A stretch of 64,000 bases of DNA, from assembly GCF_000967965.1 (NCBI RefSeq), contig NZ_LACC01000023.1, forward strand, positions 127,951-191,950, in the 5' to 3' direction. The notes under the pieces were generated by a model, which was not told where the DNA came from, made no database searches, and saw only the letters and a program-made list of their open reading frames with translations. Both the position numbers and the translations under genes were made by a program. Below are positions 42,932 through 50,309 of the stretch, piece by piece (positions within the stretch are counted from its first letter, which is position 1; every line of letters begins with the position of its first letter). The DNA is from Pseudomonas fluorescens. Lineage in GTDB: Bacteria > Pseudomonadota > Gammaproteobacteria > Pseudomonadales > Pseudomonadaceae.

Positions 42932-43591
42932 ATGTCAGAAATTTCTCCATTGGTGAAACGATCCCTGGTCGATCAGGCTCTGGATCAGTTGCGCCTGCGC
43001 ATCAACCAGGGCACTTGGGTCGTGGGCCAGCGTTTGCCCACCGAGCCTGAGTTGTCCGCCGAGCTGGGCATCAGCCGCAACACCGTGCGTGAAGCCATGC
43101 GGGTGTTGGCGTTTTCCGGGTTGATCGAGATCCGTCAGGGCGACGGCAGCTACCTGCGGGCGGTGGTCGATCCGCTCGATACCTTGAAGGCGCTGTCCCG
43201 TTGTTCACTTGAACAGGCCAGGGAAACCCGGCACATCCTCGAAGTCGAGGCCATTGGCCTGGCGGCAATGCGCCGTACCGACGAAGACCTGGTGGCATTG
43301 CGCGAGGCCCTGGGCGTCAGCGGCAGCCACTATCACGGCGATCTCGACACCTACATCGCCTGCGACCTGGTGTTCCACCGCCGTCTGGTGGACGCCGCGC
43401 ATAACCCGACCCTCAGCGAGTTGTATCGCTATTTCTCCAGCATCGTCGGCGCGCAATTGCGCCAGACCCTGAGCATCGTCCCGCGCCGTCAGGAAGTGTT
43501 CGACCTGCACATCGAGCTGCTCGATGCCGTCGAACAACGCGACCCGGAACGGGCCAAAGCCCTGTCGAGGCAGTTGATCAATGAACCTTGA
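42932..43591 (+). CDS. FadR-subfamily (FCD) GntR transcriptional regulator
   Basis: The 219-residue regulator starts MSEISPLVKRSLVDQAL. The N-terminal winged helix has the GntR signature RLPTEPELSAELGISRNTVREAMRVL (about residues 34-60). An all-helical FCD effector domain follows (about 90-215), with a metal-binding-like His/Asp pattern. Its 3' end overlaps the MFS gene by 11 nt, so it probably controls that exporter. The ligand is unknown. Confidence 0.92.
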   Translation: MSEISPLVKRSLVDQALDQLRLRINQGTWVVGQRLPTEPELSAELGISRNTVREAMRVLAFSGLIEIRQGDGSYLRAVVDPLDTLKALSRCSLEQARETRHILEVEAIGLAAMRRTDEDLVALREALGVSGSHYHGDLDTYIACDLVFHRRLVDAAHNPTLSELYRYFSSIVGAQLRQTLSIVPRRQEVFDLHIELLDAVEQRDPERAKALSRQLINEP

Positions 43592-44885
43592 AACCGAGAA
43601 GTCCATGCACCGCAGTGAGTTATCCACAGCCTCCAAACGTTCGACCGAACTGGAAGAGCTGCTGATCGATGCCGAGGCCGATGACGAACAGGTCCAGCAA
43701 ACCCACCCGATTCTGCGCCGCCCCTGGCTGTTGCTGCTGGGCCTGATTCTGGTGGCGCTGAACCTGCGCCCGGCGCTGTCGAGCATGGCGCCGATGCTCA
43801 GCGAGGTCTCGAAGTCCCTTGGCTTGTCGGCGTCCGCGGCGGGATTGCTGACCACGTTGCCGGTGCTTTGCCTTGGCCTGTTTGCACCGTTGGCACCCGT
43901 GCTGGCGCGGCGATTTGGTGCGGAGCGGGTGGTGCTGGGCATTCTCCTGACCCTGGCGGGCGGGATCATCCTGCGCAGCTCGTTCGGTGAGATCGGCCTG
44001 TTTGCCGGCAGTGTGCTGGCCGGTGCCAGCATCGGCGTTATCGGCGTGTTGCTGCCGGGCATCGTCAAGCGCGATTTCCCGAAACAGGCCGGGACCATGA
44101 CCGGCGTCTACACCATGGCCCTGTGTCTGGGTGCGGCGATGGCGGCGGGTGCGACCGTGCCGTTGAGTGAACACTTCGACAAGAACTGGGCGATGGGCCT
44201 AGGTTTCTGGGTCATTCCGGCATTGGCGGCTGCGCTGTTCTGGTTGCCGCAAGTCGGCCAGAAACACGGCGCGCACAACGTGGCCTACCGCGTTCGGGGA
44301 TTGCTGCGCGATCCGCTGGCCTGGCAGGTGACCCTGTACATGGGCTTGCAATCGTCCCTGGCCTACATCGTGTTCGGCTGGTTGCCGTCGATCCTGATCG
44401 GGCGCGGCCTGACCCCGACCCAGGCCGGACTGGTGCTGTCGGGTTCGGTGATCGTGCAACTGGTCAGCTCCCTCGCCGCACCATGGCTGGCGACGCGCGG
44501 CAAAGATCAGCGCCTGGCGATTGTGATCGTGATGGCCCTGACCCTCGGCGGTCTGTTCGGCTGCCTTTACGCCCCGATTGAAGGTCTGTGGGGCTGGGCG
44601 ATCGTGCTGGGGTTGGGGCAGGGCGCCACGTTCAGCCTGGCATTGACCCTGATCGTGCTGCGCTCGCGGGACTCCCATGTCGCGGCGAACCTGTCGAGCA
44701 TGGCCCAGGGCTTCGGTTACACCCTGGCGTCCATGGGGCCGTTCGCGGTCGGCATCGTGCATGACTGGACCGGCGGCTGGACGGCCGTGGGCTGGATCTT
44801 CGGTGTCATCGGCCTTGGTGCGATCCTTGCCGGTCTGGGGGCCGGACGTGCGTTGTACGTGCAGGTCGAAAGCGAAAAGGTCTGA
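43581..44885 (+). CDS. MFS transporter, CynX/NimT family
   Basis: The 434-residue protein has a cytoplasmic N-terminal tail of about 45 residues with acidic stretches. Twelve predicted helices follow, starting LLLLGLILVALNLRPALSSM. The LNLRPA motif and the ARRFGAERV loop are typical of CynX/NimT (cyanate, nitroimidazole) MFS proteins. The substrate cannot be told. The start overlaps the FCD regulator, indicating one transcript. A stem-loop follows. Confidence 0.88.
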   Translation: MNLETEKSMHRSELSTASKRSTELEELLIDAEADDEQVQQTHPILRRPWLLLLGLILVALNLRPALSSMAPMLSEVSKSLGLSASAAGLLTTLPVLCLGLFAPLAPVLARRFGAERVVLGILLTLAGGIILRSSFGEIGLFAGSVLAGASIGVIGVLLPGIVKRDFPKQAGTMTGVYTMALCLGAAMAAGATVPLSEHFDKNWAMGLGFWVIPALAAALFWLPQVGQKHGAHNVAYRVRGLLRDPLAWQVTLYMGLQSSLAYIVFGWLPSILIGRGLTPTQAGLVLSGSVIVQLVSSLAAPWLATRGKDQRLAIVIVMALTLGGLFGCLYAPIEGLWGWAIVLGLGQGATFSLALTLIVLRSRDSHVAANLSSMAQGFGYTLASMGPFAVGIVHDWTGGWTAVGWIFGVIGLGAILAGLGAGRALYVQVESEKV

Positions 44886-44890
44886 TCCCC

Positions 44891-44929
44891 ACACTCTGTC
44901 GGTATTCGTCTTGCGAATGCCGATAGTGT
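44891..44929 (+). terminator. stem-loop after the MFS gene
   Basis: ACACTCTGTCGGTATTCG pairs with CGAATGCCGATAGTGT with small mismatches around a 5-nt loop. It lies just after the stop. The T-tract is poor, so termination may be incomplete. Confidence 0.6.
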
Positions 44930-44996
44930 TCGACCCATTTGCAGACTATCGTGCAGGCAATCTTTCGATACCCATTGCACAACAGGGAGTCTGCCC

Positions 44997-45467
44997 ATGA
45001 GTGAAGTCCACAGCGCTTTGATCACCCGCTTCTACCAGGCCTTCCAGCGTCTCGATGGCGAAGCGATGGCTGCCTGCTACACCGATGACGTGGTGTTCAG
45101 TGACCCGGCGTTCGGCGAGCTTCGTGGTCGTGATGCTGGCGATATGTGGTGCATGCTCACCACTCGCGCCAAGGATTTCTCCCTGACCTTCGATCATGTC
45201 CGTGCCGATGATCGTACCGGTAGCGCCCATTGGGTCGCGACCTATCTGTTCAGCCAGACCGGCAATACTGTGGTCAATGACATCCAGGCACGCTTTGTCT
45301 TTCGCGATGGCAAGATCTGCGAGCATCACGACAGTTTCGACCTGTGGGCATGGTCGCGTCAGGCGTTGGGTTTCAAAGGCCTGCTGCTGGGTTGGACGCC
45401 ACTTGTACGCAACGCCGTTCGCTCACAGGCCCTGAAGGGGCTGAAGGCATTCCAGGCCAGTCGCTGA
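44997..45467 (+). CDS. NTF2-like / SnoaL-like protein
   Basis: The 156-residue protein has the cone-shaped NTF2-like fold pattern: FYQAFQRLDGEAMAACYTDDVVFSDPAFGELRG at the N-terminus, then beta-strands (ARFVFRDGKICEHHDSFDLW). This fold serves many enzymes and binding proteins, so a function cannot be given. It starts with ATG at 44997, with an AGGGAG ribosome-binding site. Confidence 0.85.
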   Translation: MSEVHSALITRFYQAFQRLDGEAMAACYTDDVVFSDPAFGELRGRDAGDMWCMLTTRAKDFSLTFDHVRADDRTGSAHWVATYLFSQTGNTVVNDIQARFVFRDGKICEHHDSFDLWAWSRQALGFKGLLLGWTPLVRNAVRSQALKGLKAFQASR

Positions 45468-45507
45468 TAAGATCGCGGCTTGTTTCCTTTCAAGCCCTGA
45501 TCGTTAC

Positions 45508-45819
45508 GTGACCACCCTCAGCGAAAGCCCCGTCGACGCCGATACCCCCGCGAGAAAAACCTGGTTCGTCTACCTCGTTCGAGCGGCCAACGGTTCGCTC
45601 TATTGTGGGATCAGTGATGATCCCGTGCGTCGCTTCGCCAAGCATCAAAGCGGCAAGGGCGCGCGATTCTTTCTTTCCAGCCCCGCCATGGCCCTGGTCT
45701 ACACCGAACGCTGCCGTGACAAAAGCGATGCGTTGCGTCAGGAACGGCTGATCAAGAAACTCAAGAAGAGCGCCAAGGAATGCCTGGTGGCGAGCGCAGC
45801 CCCTGGCTTATCAATTTGA
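45508..45819 (+). CDS. GIY-YIG nuclease-family protein
   Basis: The 103-residue protein starts with GTG at 45508 after a gap of 40 nt from the NTF2-like gene. The core has VYLVRAANGSLYCGISDDPVRRF, the GIY-YIG pair in the form VYLV...LYCGI, with the conserved Arg in VRRF. Short family members of about 100 residues (UPF0213/YhbQ) are common, and their function is largely unknown. It may cut branched or damaged DNA. Confidence 0.85.
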   Translation: MTTLSESPVDADTPARKTWFVYLVRAANGSLYCGISDDPVRRFAKHQSGKGARFFLSSPAMALVYTERCRDKSDALRQERLIKKLKKSAKECLVASAAPGLSI

Positions 45820-45907
45820 CTGATCGGTTCCCATCAGGCAGATCTGTAGGCTGCCAGGTGATTGCGCGCTAAGCTGCGGACTCCTGATTCTTGCGGCGGA
45901 GCCGAGC

Positions 45908-46843
45908 ATGTCCGAGTTGATTCTGCATCATTACCCGACGTCCCCCTTTGCCGAGAAGGCCCGCTTGCTGCTGGGCTTCAAGGGCTTGTCCTGGCGTTCG
46001 GTGAAGATCTCGCCAGTGATGCCCAAACCGGATCTCACGGCGTTGACCGGTGGCTACCGCAAGACCCCGGTGTTGCAGGTCGGTGCCGATATCTATTGCG
46101 ACACGGCATTGATTGCCCGGCGACTCGATCAGGAAAAGGCCTTGCCGGCGTTCTTCCCGGAAGGTCAGGAAATGATCACTGCGTCGTTTGCCGCCTGGGC
46201 TGATTCGGTGGTGTTCCAGCATGCGGTCAGCCTGGTGTTCCAGCCGGAATCGATAGCGGTGCGCTTTGGCAATTTATCGCCGGAAGCGATCAAGGCGTTT
46301 CTGGCCGACCGTGCCGGTTTGTTCAGTGGTGGCAGCGCGACAAAATTGTCTACCGAACAGGCGAAGCATCAGTGGCCAACGATCATGTCGCGACTGGAGC
46401 AACAGCTGCAGCGCGAGGAGGGTGACTACCTGTTTGGCGAGCCATCGATTGCCGACTTCGCTCTGGCCCATTGCCTCTGGTTCCTCAAGGCCACGCCGGT
46501 GACGGCTCCGCTGGTCGAAGCTTATCCGGCAGTCAATGCATGGCATGCGCGGGTGTTGGGCTTCGGTCATGGTGCGTCCAGCGAGATGACGTCCGAGGAG
46601 GCACTGGAGGTTGCGCGCACGTCCACGCCAGCGGCATTGCCGGATGAGCAATTCGTCGATCCCAATGGATTCAAGGCAGGGCCGCGGGTAGTGATCGCAG
46701 CCACGGACTACGGTGTGGATCCGGTGGCCGGGGAGTTGTTGTTTGCCGGCCGCGAAGAGCTGATTGTGCGACGAGAGGACGAGCGTGGCGGTGTGGTGCA
46801 CGTGCACTTCCCGCGGTTTGGTTTCCGGATTGAAGTGCAGTAA
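45908..46843 (+). CDS. glutathione S-transferase-family protein with extra C-terminal domain
   Basis: The 311-residue protein has a thioredoxin-like N-terminal GST domain (MSELILHHYPTSPFAEKARLLL, then KTPVLQVGADIYCDTALIARRL). A helical C-terminal GST domain with the EPSIADFALAHCLW motif extends to about residue 210. The last about 100 residues form an added beta-rich region not present in ordinary 210-residue GSTs. The substrate is unknown. Confidence 0.85.
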   Translation: MSELILHHYPTSPFAEKARLLLGFKGLSWRSVKISPVMPKPDLTALTGGYRKTPVLQVGADIYCDTALIARRLDQEKALPAFFPEGQEMITASFAAWADSVVFQHAVSLVFQPESIAVRFGNLSPEAIKAFLADRAGLFSGGSATKLSTEQAKHQWPTIMSRLEQQLQREEGDYLFGEPSIADFALAHCLWFLKATPVTAPLVEAYPAVNAWHARVLGFGHGASSEMTSEEALEVARTSTPAALPDEQFVDPNGFKAGPRVVIAATDYGVDPVAGELLFAGREELIVRREDERGGVVHVHFPRFGFRIEVQ

Positions 46844-46876
46844 CCGTCGTAACAGATATGGGTTTTGACTCGAACC

Positions 46877-46997
46877 TGTGGCGAGGGGGCTTGCCCCCGT
46901 TGGGCAGCGAAGCGGCCCCAGTATTTCAATGGGCCAAATCGCATTTGTAGGATTGCGACTGCTGCGCAGCCGAACGGGAGCAAGCCCCCTCGCCACA
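46877..46997. repeat. REP doublet (GGCGAGGG family) between convergent genes
   Basis: Arms TGTGGCGAGGGGGCTTGCCC and the near complement ending at 46997, with inner GCAGCGAAGC/GCTGCGCAGC stems, lie between the GST gene and the glutaredoxin gene, which converge here. Confidence 0.8.
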
Positions 46998-47018
46998 GGG
47001 TTGGGTGAATCTGATGGG

Positions 47019-47369
47019 TTACTTCAACGCCGCCAGAATCGCATCCGGGTCATACCCGCGAATCAGTGTCCCGTTCACATCGATGATCGGAATGCCGCCA
47101 CCGCCCAGCGCCTGATAGTCCCCGCGCGCGACGGCATCCTTCTCGATATCGAATTCCTTGTACGCAATGCCTTTCTGATCGAGGAAGCGCCGGGTCAGCT
47201 TGCAGTAACCACACCATTCGGTGGCGTAGAGCACGACATTGGCCTTGGCCTGGGTCTGCTCCGGCACCACTTGCGATGGGTTGAACACCCGCTCGATCTT
47301 GCCCCAGTTCTGATAGGCCACGACCACCAGCAGGATCAGCAGGAATTTCTTCAGTACGCCGCCGAGCAT
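47019..47369 (-). CDS. membrane-anchored glutaredoxin-like protein
   Basis: The 116-residue protein has an N-terminal hydrophobic segment (about residues 5-18). A glutaredoxin domain follows with the CxxC motif in YATEWCGYCKLTRRFL, and GGGGIPIIDVNG supplies the cis-Pro site. The hydrophobic start may anchor it to the membrane. Its start codon shares a base with the yejK stop (TGATG), so the two are coupled. Confidence 0.88.
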   Translation of the reverse strand: MLGGVLKKFLLILLVVVAYQNWGKIERVFNPSQVVPEQTQAKANVVLYATEWCGYCKLTRRFLDQKGIAYKEFDIEKDAVARGDYQALGGGGIPIIDVNGTLIRGYDPDAILAALK

Positions 47370-48373
47370 CAGTTGCGACGCTTCAGCTGATCGGTGAGCG
47401 AAGTGGGCAGGCCCTTGATGATCAACGTGCCGGCTTCTTCGTCGTACTCGATCTTCGAGCCCAGCAGGTGCGCTTCGAAACTGATCGACAGGCCTTCGGC
47501 GCGGCCGGTGAATCGGCGGAACTGGTTCAAGGTGCGTTTATCGGCCGGGATTTCCGGCGAGAGGCCGTAATCCTTGTTGCGGATGTGGTCGTAGAAGGCC
47601 TTCGGGCGTTCTTCGTCGATCAGCCCCGACAACTCCTCCAGGCCCATTGGCTCACCGAGCTTGGCCTGGCTGCTGGCGTAATCCACCAGGGTCTTGGTCT
47701 TCTCGCGAGCGTCGTCTTCCGGCAGGTCTTCGCTTTCAACGAAATCGCTGAAGGCCTTGAGCAGGGTGCGGGTTTCACCCGGACCGTCGACGCCTTCCTG
47801 GCAGCCAATGAAGTCGCGGAAATACTCAGAAACCTTTTTGCCGTTCTTGCCTTTGATGAACGAAATGTACTGCTTGGATTGTTTGTTGTTCTGCCACTCG
47901 GAAACGTTGATCCGCGCTGCGAGGTGCAACTGGCCAAGGTCGAGGTGGCGGGACGGGGTCACGTCCAGTTCGTCGGTCACGGCCACGCCTTCGCTGTGGT
48001 GCAGCAGGGCGATAGCCAGGTAGTCGGTCATGCCTTGCTGATAGTGTGCGAACAGCACGTGGCCGCCGACCGACAGGTTCGATTCTTCCATCAGCTTTTG
48101 CAGATGCTCGACCGCCACGCGGCTGAACGCAGTGAAATCCTGGCCGCCCTCGAGGTACTCCTTCAGCCAGCCGCTGAACGGGAACGCGCCGGATTCCGGA
48201 TGGAACAGGCCCCAGGCTTTACCCTGTTTGGCGTTATAGCTTTCGTTGAGGTCGGCGAGCATGTTCTCGATGGCCGCGGACTCAGCCAGTTCAGAGTCAC
48301 GGGCGTGGAGAACTGCGGGTGTGCCGTCGGGTTTTTTGTCGATCAGGTGGACGATGCAATGACGGATCGGCAT
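47369..48373 (-). CDS. yejK: nucleoid-associated protein YejK/NdpA
   Basis: The 334-residue protein starts MPIRHCIVHLIDKKPDG, and matches the NdpA family along its length. Other typical stretches are YNAKQGKAWGLF, LFAHYQQGMTDYLAIALL and FIKGKNGKKVSEYFRDFIGC. YejK binds the nucleoid in E. coli. I use the ATG at 48373; longer in-frame versions would enter the intergenic region and are not conserved-looking. Confidence 0.93.
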   Translation of the reverse strand: MPIRHCIVHLIDKKPDGTPAVLHARDSELAESAAIENMLADLNESYNAKQGKAWGLFHPESGAFPFSGWLKEYLEGGQDFTAFSRVAVEHLQKLMEESNLSVGGHVLFAHYQQGMTDYLAIALLHHSEGVAVTDELDVTPSRHLDLGQLHLAARINVSEWQNNKQSKQYISFIKGKNGKKVSEYFRDFIGCQEGVDGPGETRTLLKAFSDFVESEDLPEDDAREKTKTLVDYASSQAKLGEPMGLEELSGLIDEERPKAFYDHIRNKDYGLSPEIPADKRTLNQFRRFTGRAEGLSISFEAHLLGSKIEYDEEAGTLIIKGLPTSLTDQLKRRN

Positions 48374-48769
48374 GGGCTTCTCGGCTGAATGAGGAGAGGA
48401 GGGCGTGCTCCCCCGAAAAAGCGCCCAGTGTACCGCAACCACTGGTTTTGGCGCGGTGCGAAGGGCAATTGAAGGGCGACCGACGGCGCTTATGCAGTTT
48501 TTTCCTGTTTTAGCGCAATAAAGCTGACCAAATGGGTAGCTAGAGGCGGATATTTCCACGCCTGTGTGCTAGCTTTGCCCGGTCTTGCGCGAAGTCACTG
48601 CGTTAAGCGTGCAGTCAGCATTTGTCAGGTCGAACCAAACCCTGATTTCGGTATCTATAACCCCGATCCCGAGGTTATTTGGCCGAGGGTGCCAGATCCA
48701 AAAGATCGGGCTCGATGGCTGACATTGCACTCTGCAATCCATATGAATTTGATAGGGAAGGAACACTAA
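48374..48769 (+). other. 396-nt intergenic region upstream of the HU gene
   Basis: No gene is supported here. It contains the divergent promoters of yejK and the HU gene. A GGAAGGAA ribosome-binding site precedes the HU start. No sigma-70 hexamers with proper spacing are clear enough to name. Confidence 0.4.
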
Positions 48770-49051
48770 ATGGCTCTTACTAAAGACCAACTGATCGCCG
48801 ACATCGCTGAAGCTATCGACGCGCCGAAAACCACCGCGCGTAACGCTCTGGACCAACTGGGCCAAATCGTTGCCGATCAGCTGGAAAACGGCGGCGAAAT
48901 CACTCTGCCAGGTATCGGCAAACTGAAAGTGACTGAGCGTCCTGCCCGTACTGGCCGCAACCCTTCGACTGGCGCCGCCATCGAAATCGCTGCCAAGAAA
49001 GTGATCAAGCTGGTTGTGGCCAAAGGCCTGACCGACGCTGTTAACAAGTAA
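48770..49051 (+). CDS. HU-family DNA-binding protein (HupN type)
   Basis: The 93-residue histone-like protein starts MALTKDQLIADIAEAIDAPK. It shows the HU arm motif GRNPSTGAAIEIAAKKVIKL (residues 64-83). Pseudomonads carry several HU genes, and the one between yejK and rlmF/valS is the HupN type in P. putida as I recall it, so the symbol is left open. It ends with an intrinsic terminator. Confidence 0.93.
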   Translation: MALTKDQLIADIAEAIDAPKTTARNALDQLGQIVADQLENGGEITLPGIGKLKVTERPARTGRNPSTGAAIEIAAKKVIKLVVAKGLTDAVNK

Positions 49052-49062
49052 GACTTGTTAAG

Positions 49063-49101
49063 AAAAAACCGTGCACCGGAGCGATCCGGGCACGGTTTTT
49101 T
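49063..49101 (+). terminator. intrinsic terminator of the HU gene
   Basis: AACCGTGCACCGGA pairs with TCCGGGCACGGTT around GCGA and is followed by T-rich sequence. A preceding A-run makes it potentially bidirectional with rlmF. Confidence 0.9.
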
Positions 49102-49123
49102 TGTGGGCGCGATAAAGCGCTCA

Positions 49124-50152
49124 CTACGCTGAAGCGTTGCTCCATCGTGCCTGGCGCCAGGCCTCTTGCTGCGCTTTGGTCTGGAAGGTCCAGGCGACGA
49201 AGCGGCTCTGCTTCTGCCCTTGGGACATTTCCACTACCTGGCTTTCCAGGGCACCGGCCTTTTTCAGGGCGGTCTGGATCGCCGGCAGGTTGGACGCCTT
49301 TGACACCAATGTACTGAACCACAGCACTTGCTGAGCGACCTGCACGCTTTCGCTGACCAGTTGGGTCACGAAGCGTACTTCACCGCCTTCACACCACAAC
49401 TCGGCCGACTGGCCGCCAAAGTTCAACACCGGCAGCTTGCGTTTCGGATCGGCTTTGCCCAGGGCGCGCCATTTGCGCGTGCTGCCCCGCGTGGCCTCGT
49501 CCAGCGAGGCGTGGAATGGCGGGTTGCACATGGTCAGGTCAAAGCGCTCTGCGCTCTCCAGCAGGCCTGTGAGGATCTGCTTGGGATTGCTCTGCTGGCG
49601 TACCTGGATCGCTTTGTTCAGGCCATTGGATTGAACGATGGCCTTCGCCGCGGCGATGGCGGTCGCATCGATATCGGAGCCGAGGAACTGCCAGCGATAG
49701 TCGCTGTAACCGATCAGCGGATACACGCAGTTGGCGCCCATGCCGATGTCCAGCACCTTCACGGCGGCGCCACGGGGGATCACGCCGTCATTGCCACTGG
49801 CCAGCAGGTCGGCGAGGAAGTGCACGTAATCGGCGCGGCCTGGCACCGGCGGGCACAGGTAGTCGGCCGGGATGTCCCAGTGAGCGATGCCATAGAACGA
49901 CTTGAGCAGCGCCCGGTTGAACACCCGCACGGCTTCCGGGCTGGCGAAGTCGATGCTTTCCTTGCCGTAAGGATTGATGATCACGAACTTCTTCAGTTCC
50001 GGCGCGCTTTTGATCAGCGTCGGAAAGTCGTAGCGACCCTGATGGCGATTGCGCGGGTGCAGGCTGGCCTTTTCCTTCGGGGCGACGGCCGTGGCCGGGG
50101 TCTTGGGGGCAGGCTTTTTGCGCGCAGGCTTGGGGGAGCGGGGGGCGGTCAT
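49124..50152 (-). CDS. rlmF: 23S rRNA (adenine1618-N6)-methyltransferase RlmF
   Basis: The 342-residue enzyme methylates A1618 of 23S rRNA. The N-terminus is Lys/Pro/Ala-rich (about 40 residues). The methyltransferase domain has the SAM-binding VLDIGMGANCVYPLIG (about 134-150), the catalytic MCNPPFHAS (NPPF, about 225) and GQSAELWCEGGE. I use the ATG at 50152; codons further upstream look non-coding. Confidence 0.95.
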   Translation of the reverse strand: MTAPRSPKPARKKPAPKTPATAVAPKEKASLHPRNRHQGRYDFPTLIKSAPELKKFVIINPYGKESIDFASPEAVRVFNRALLKSFYGIAHWDIPADYLCPPVPGRADYVHFLADLLASGNDGVIPRGAAVKVLDIGMGANCVYPLIGYSDYRWQFLGSDIDATAIAAAKAIVQSNGLNKAIQVRQQSNPKQILTGLLESAERFDLTMCNPPFHASLDEATRGSTRKWRALGKADPKRKLPVLNFGGQSAELWCEGGEVRFVTQLVSESVQVAQQVLWFSTLVSKASNLPAIQTALKKAGALESQVVEMSQGQKQSRFVAWTFQTKAQQEAWRQARWSNASA

Positions 50153-50262
50153 GGCGGTGGTCGATTCGGGTATGGCTAAAAGTGGCGGGCATTGTCCCAC
50201 ATCTGTGGGGCAACACTGATCAAATGTGGGATCTGCATTGGATGCAGGAAAGTGACAGGCAT

Positions 50263-50297
50263 AAAAAAGGGAGGCCGCATGGGCCTCCCTCATTTAT
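50263..50297 (-). terminator. intrinsic terminator of valS
   Basis: On the minus strand GAGGGAGGCCC pairs with GGCCTCCCT around a short loop, followed by a T-tract. It lies just downstream of the valS stop. Confidence 0.88.
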
Positions 50298-50309
50298 TGC
50301 GATTTACCG

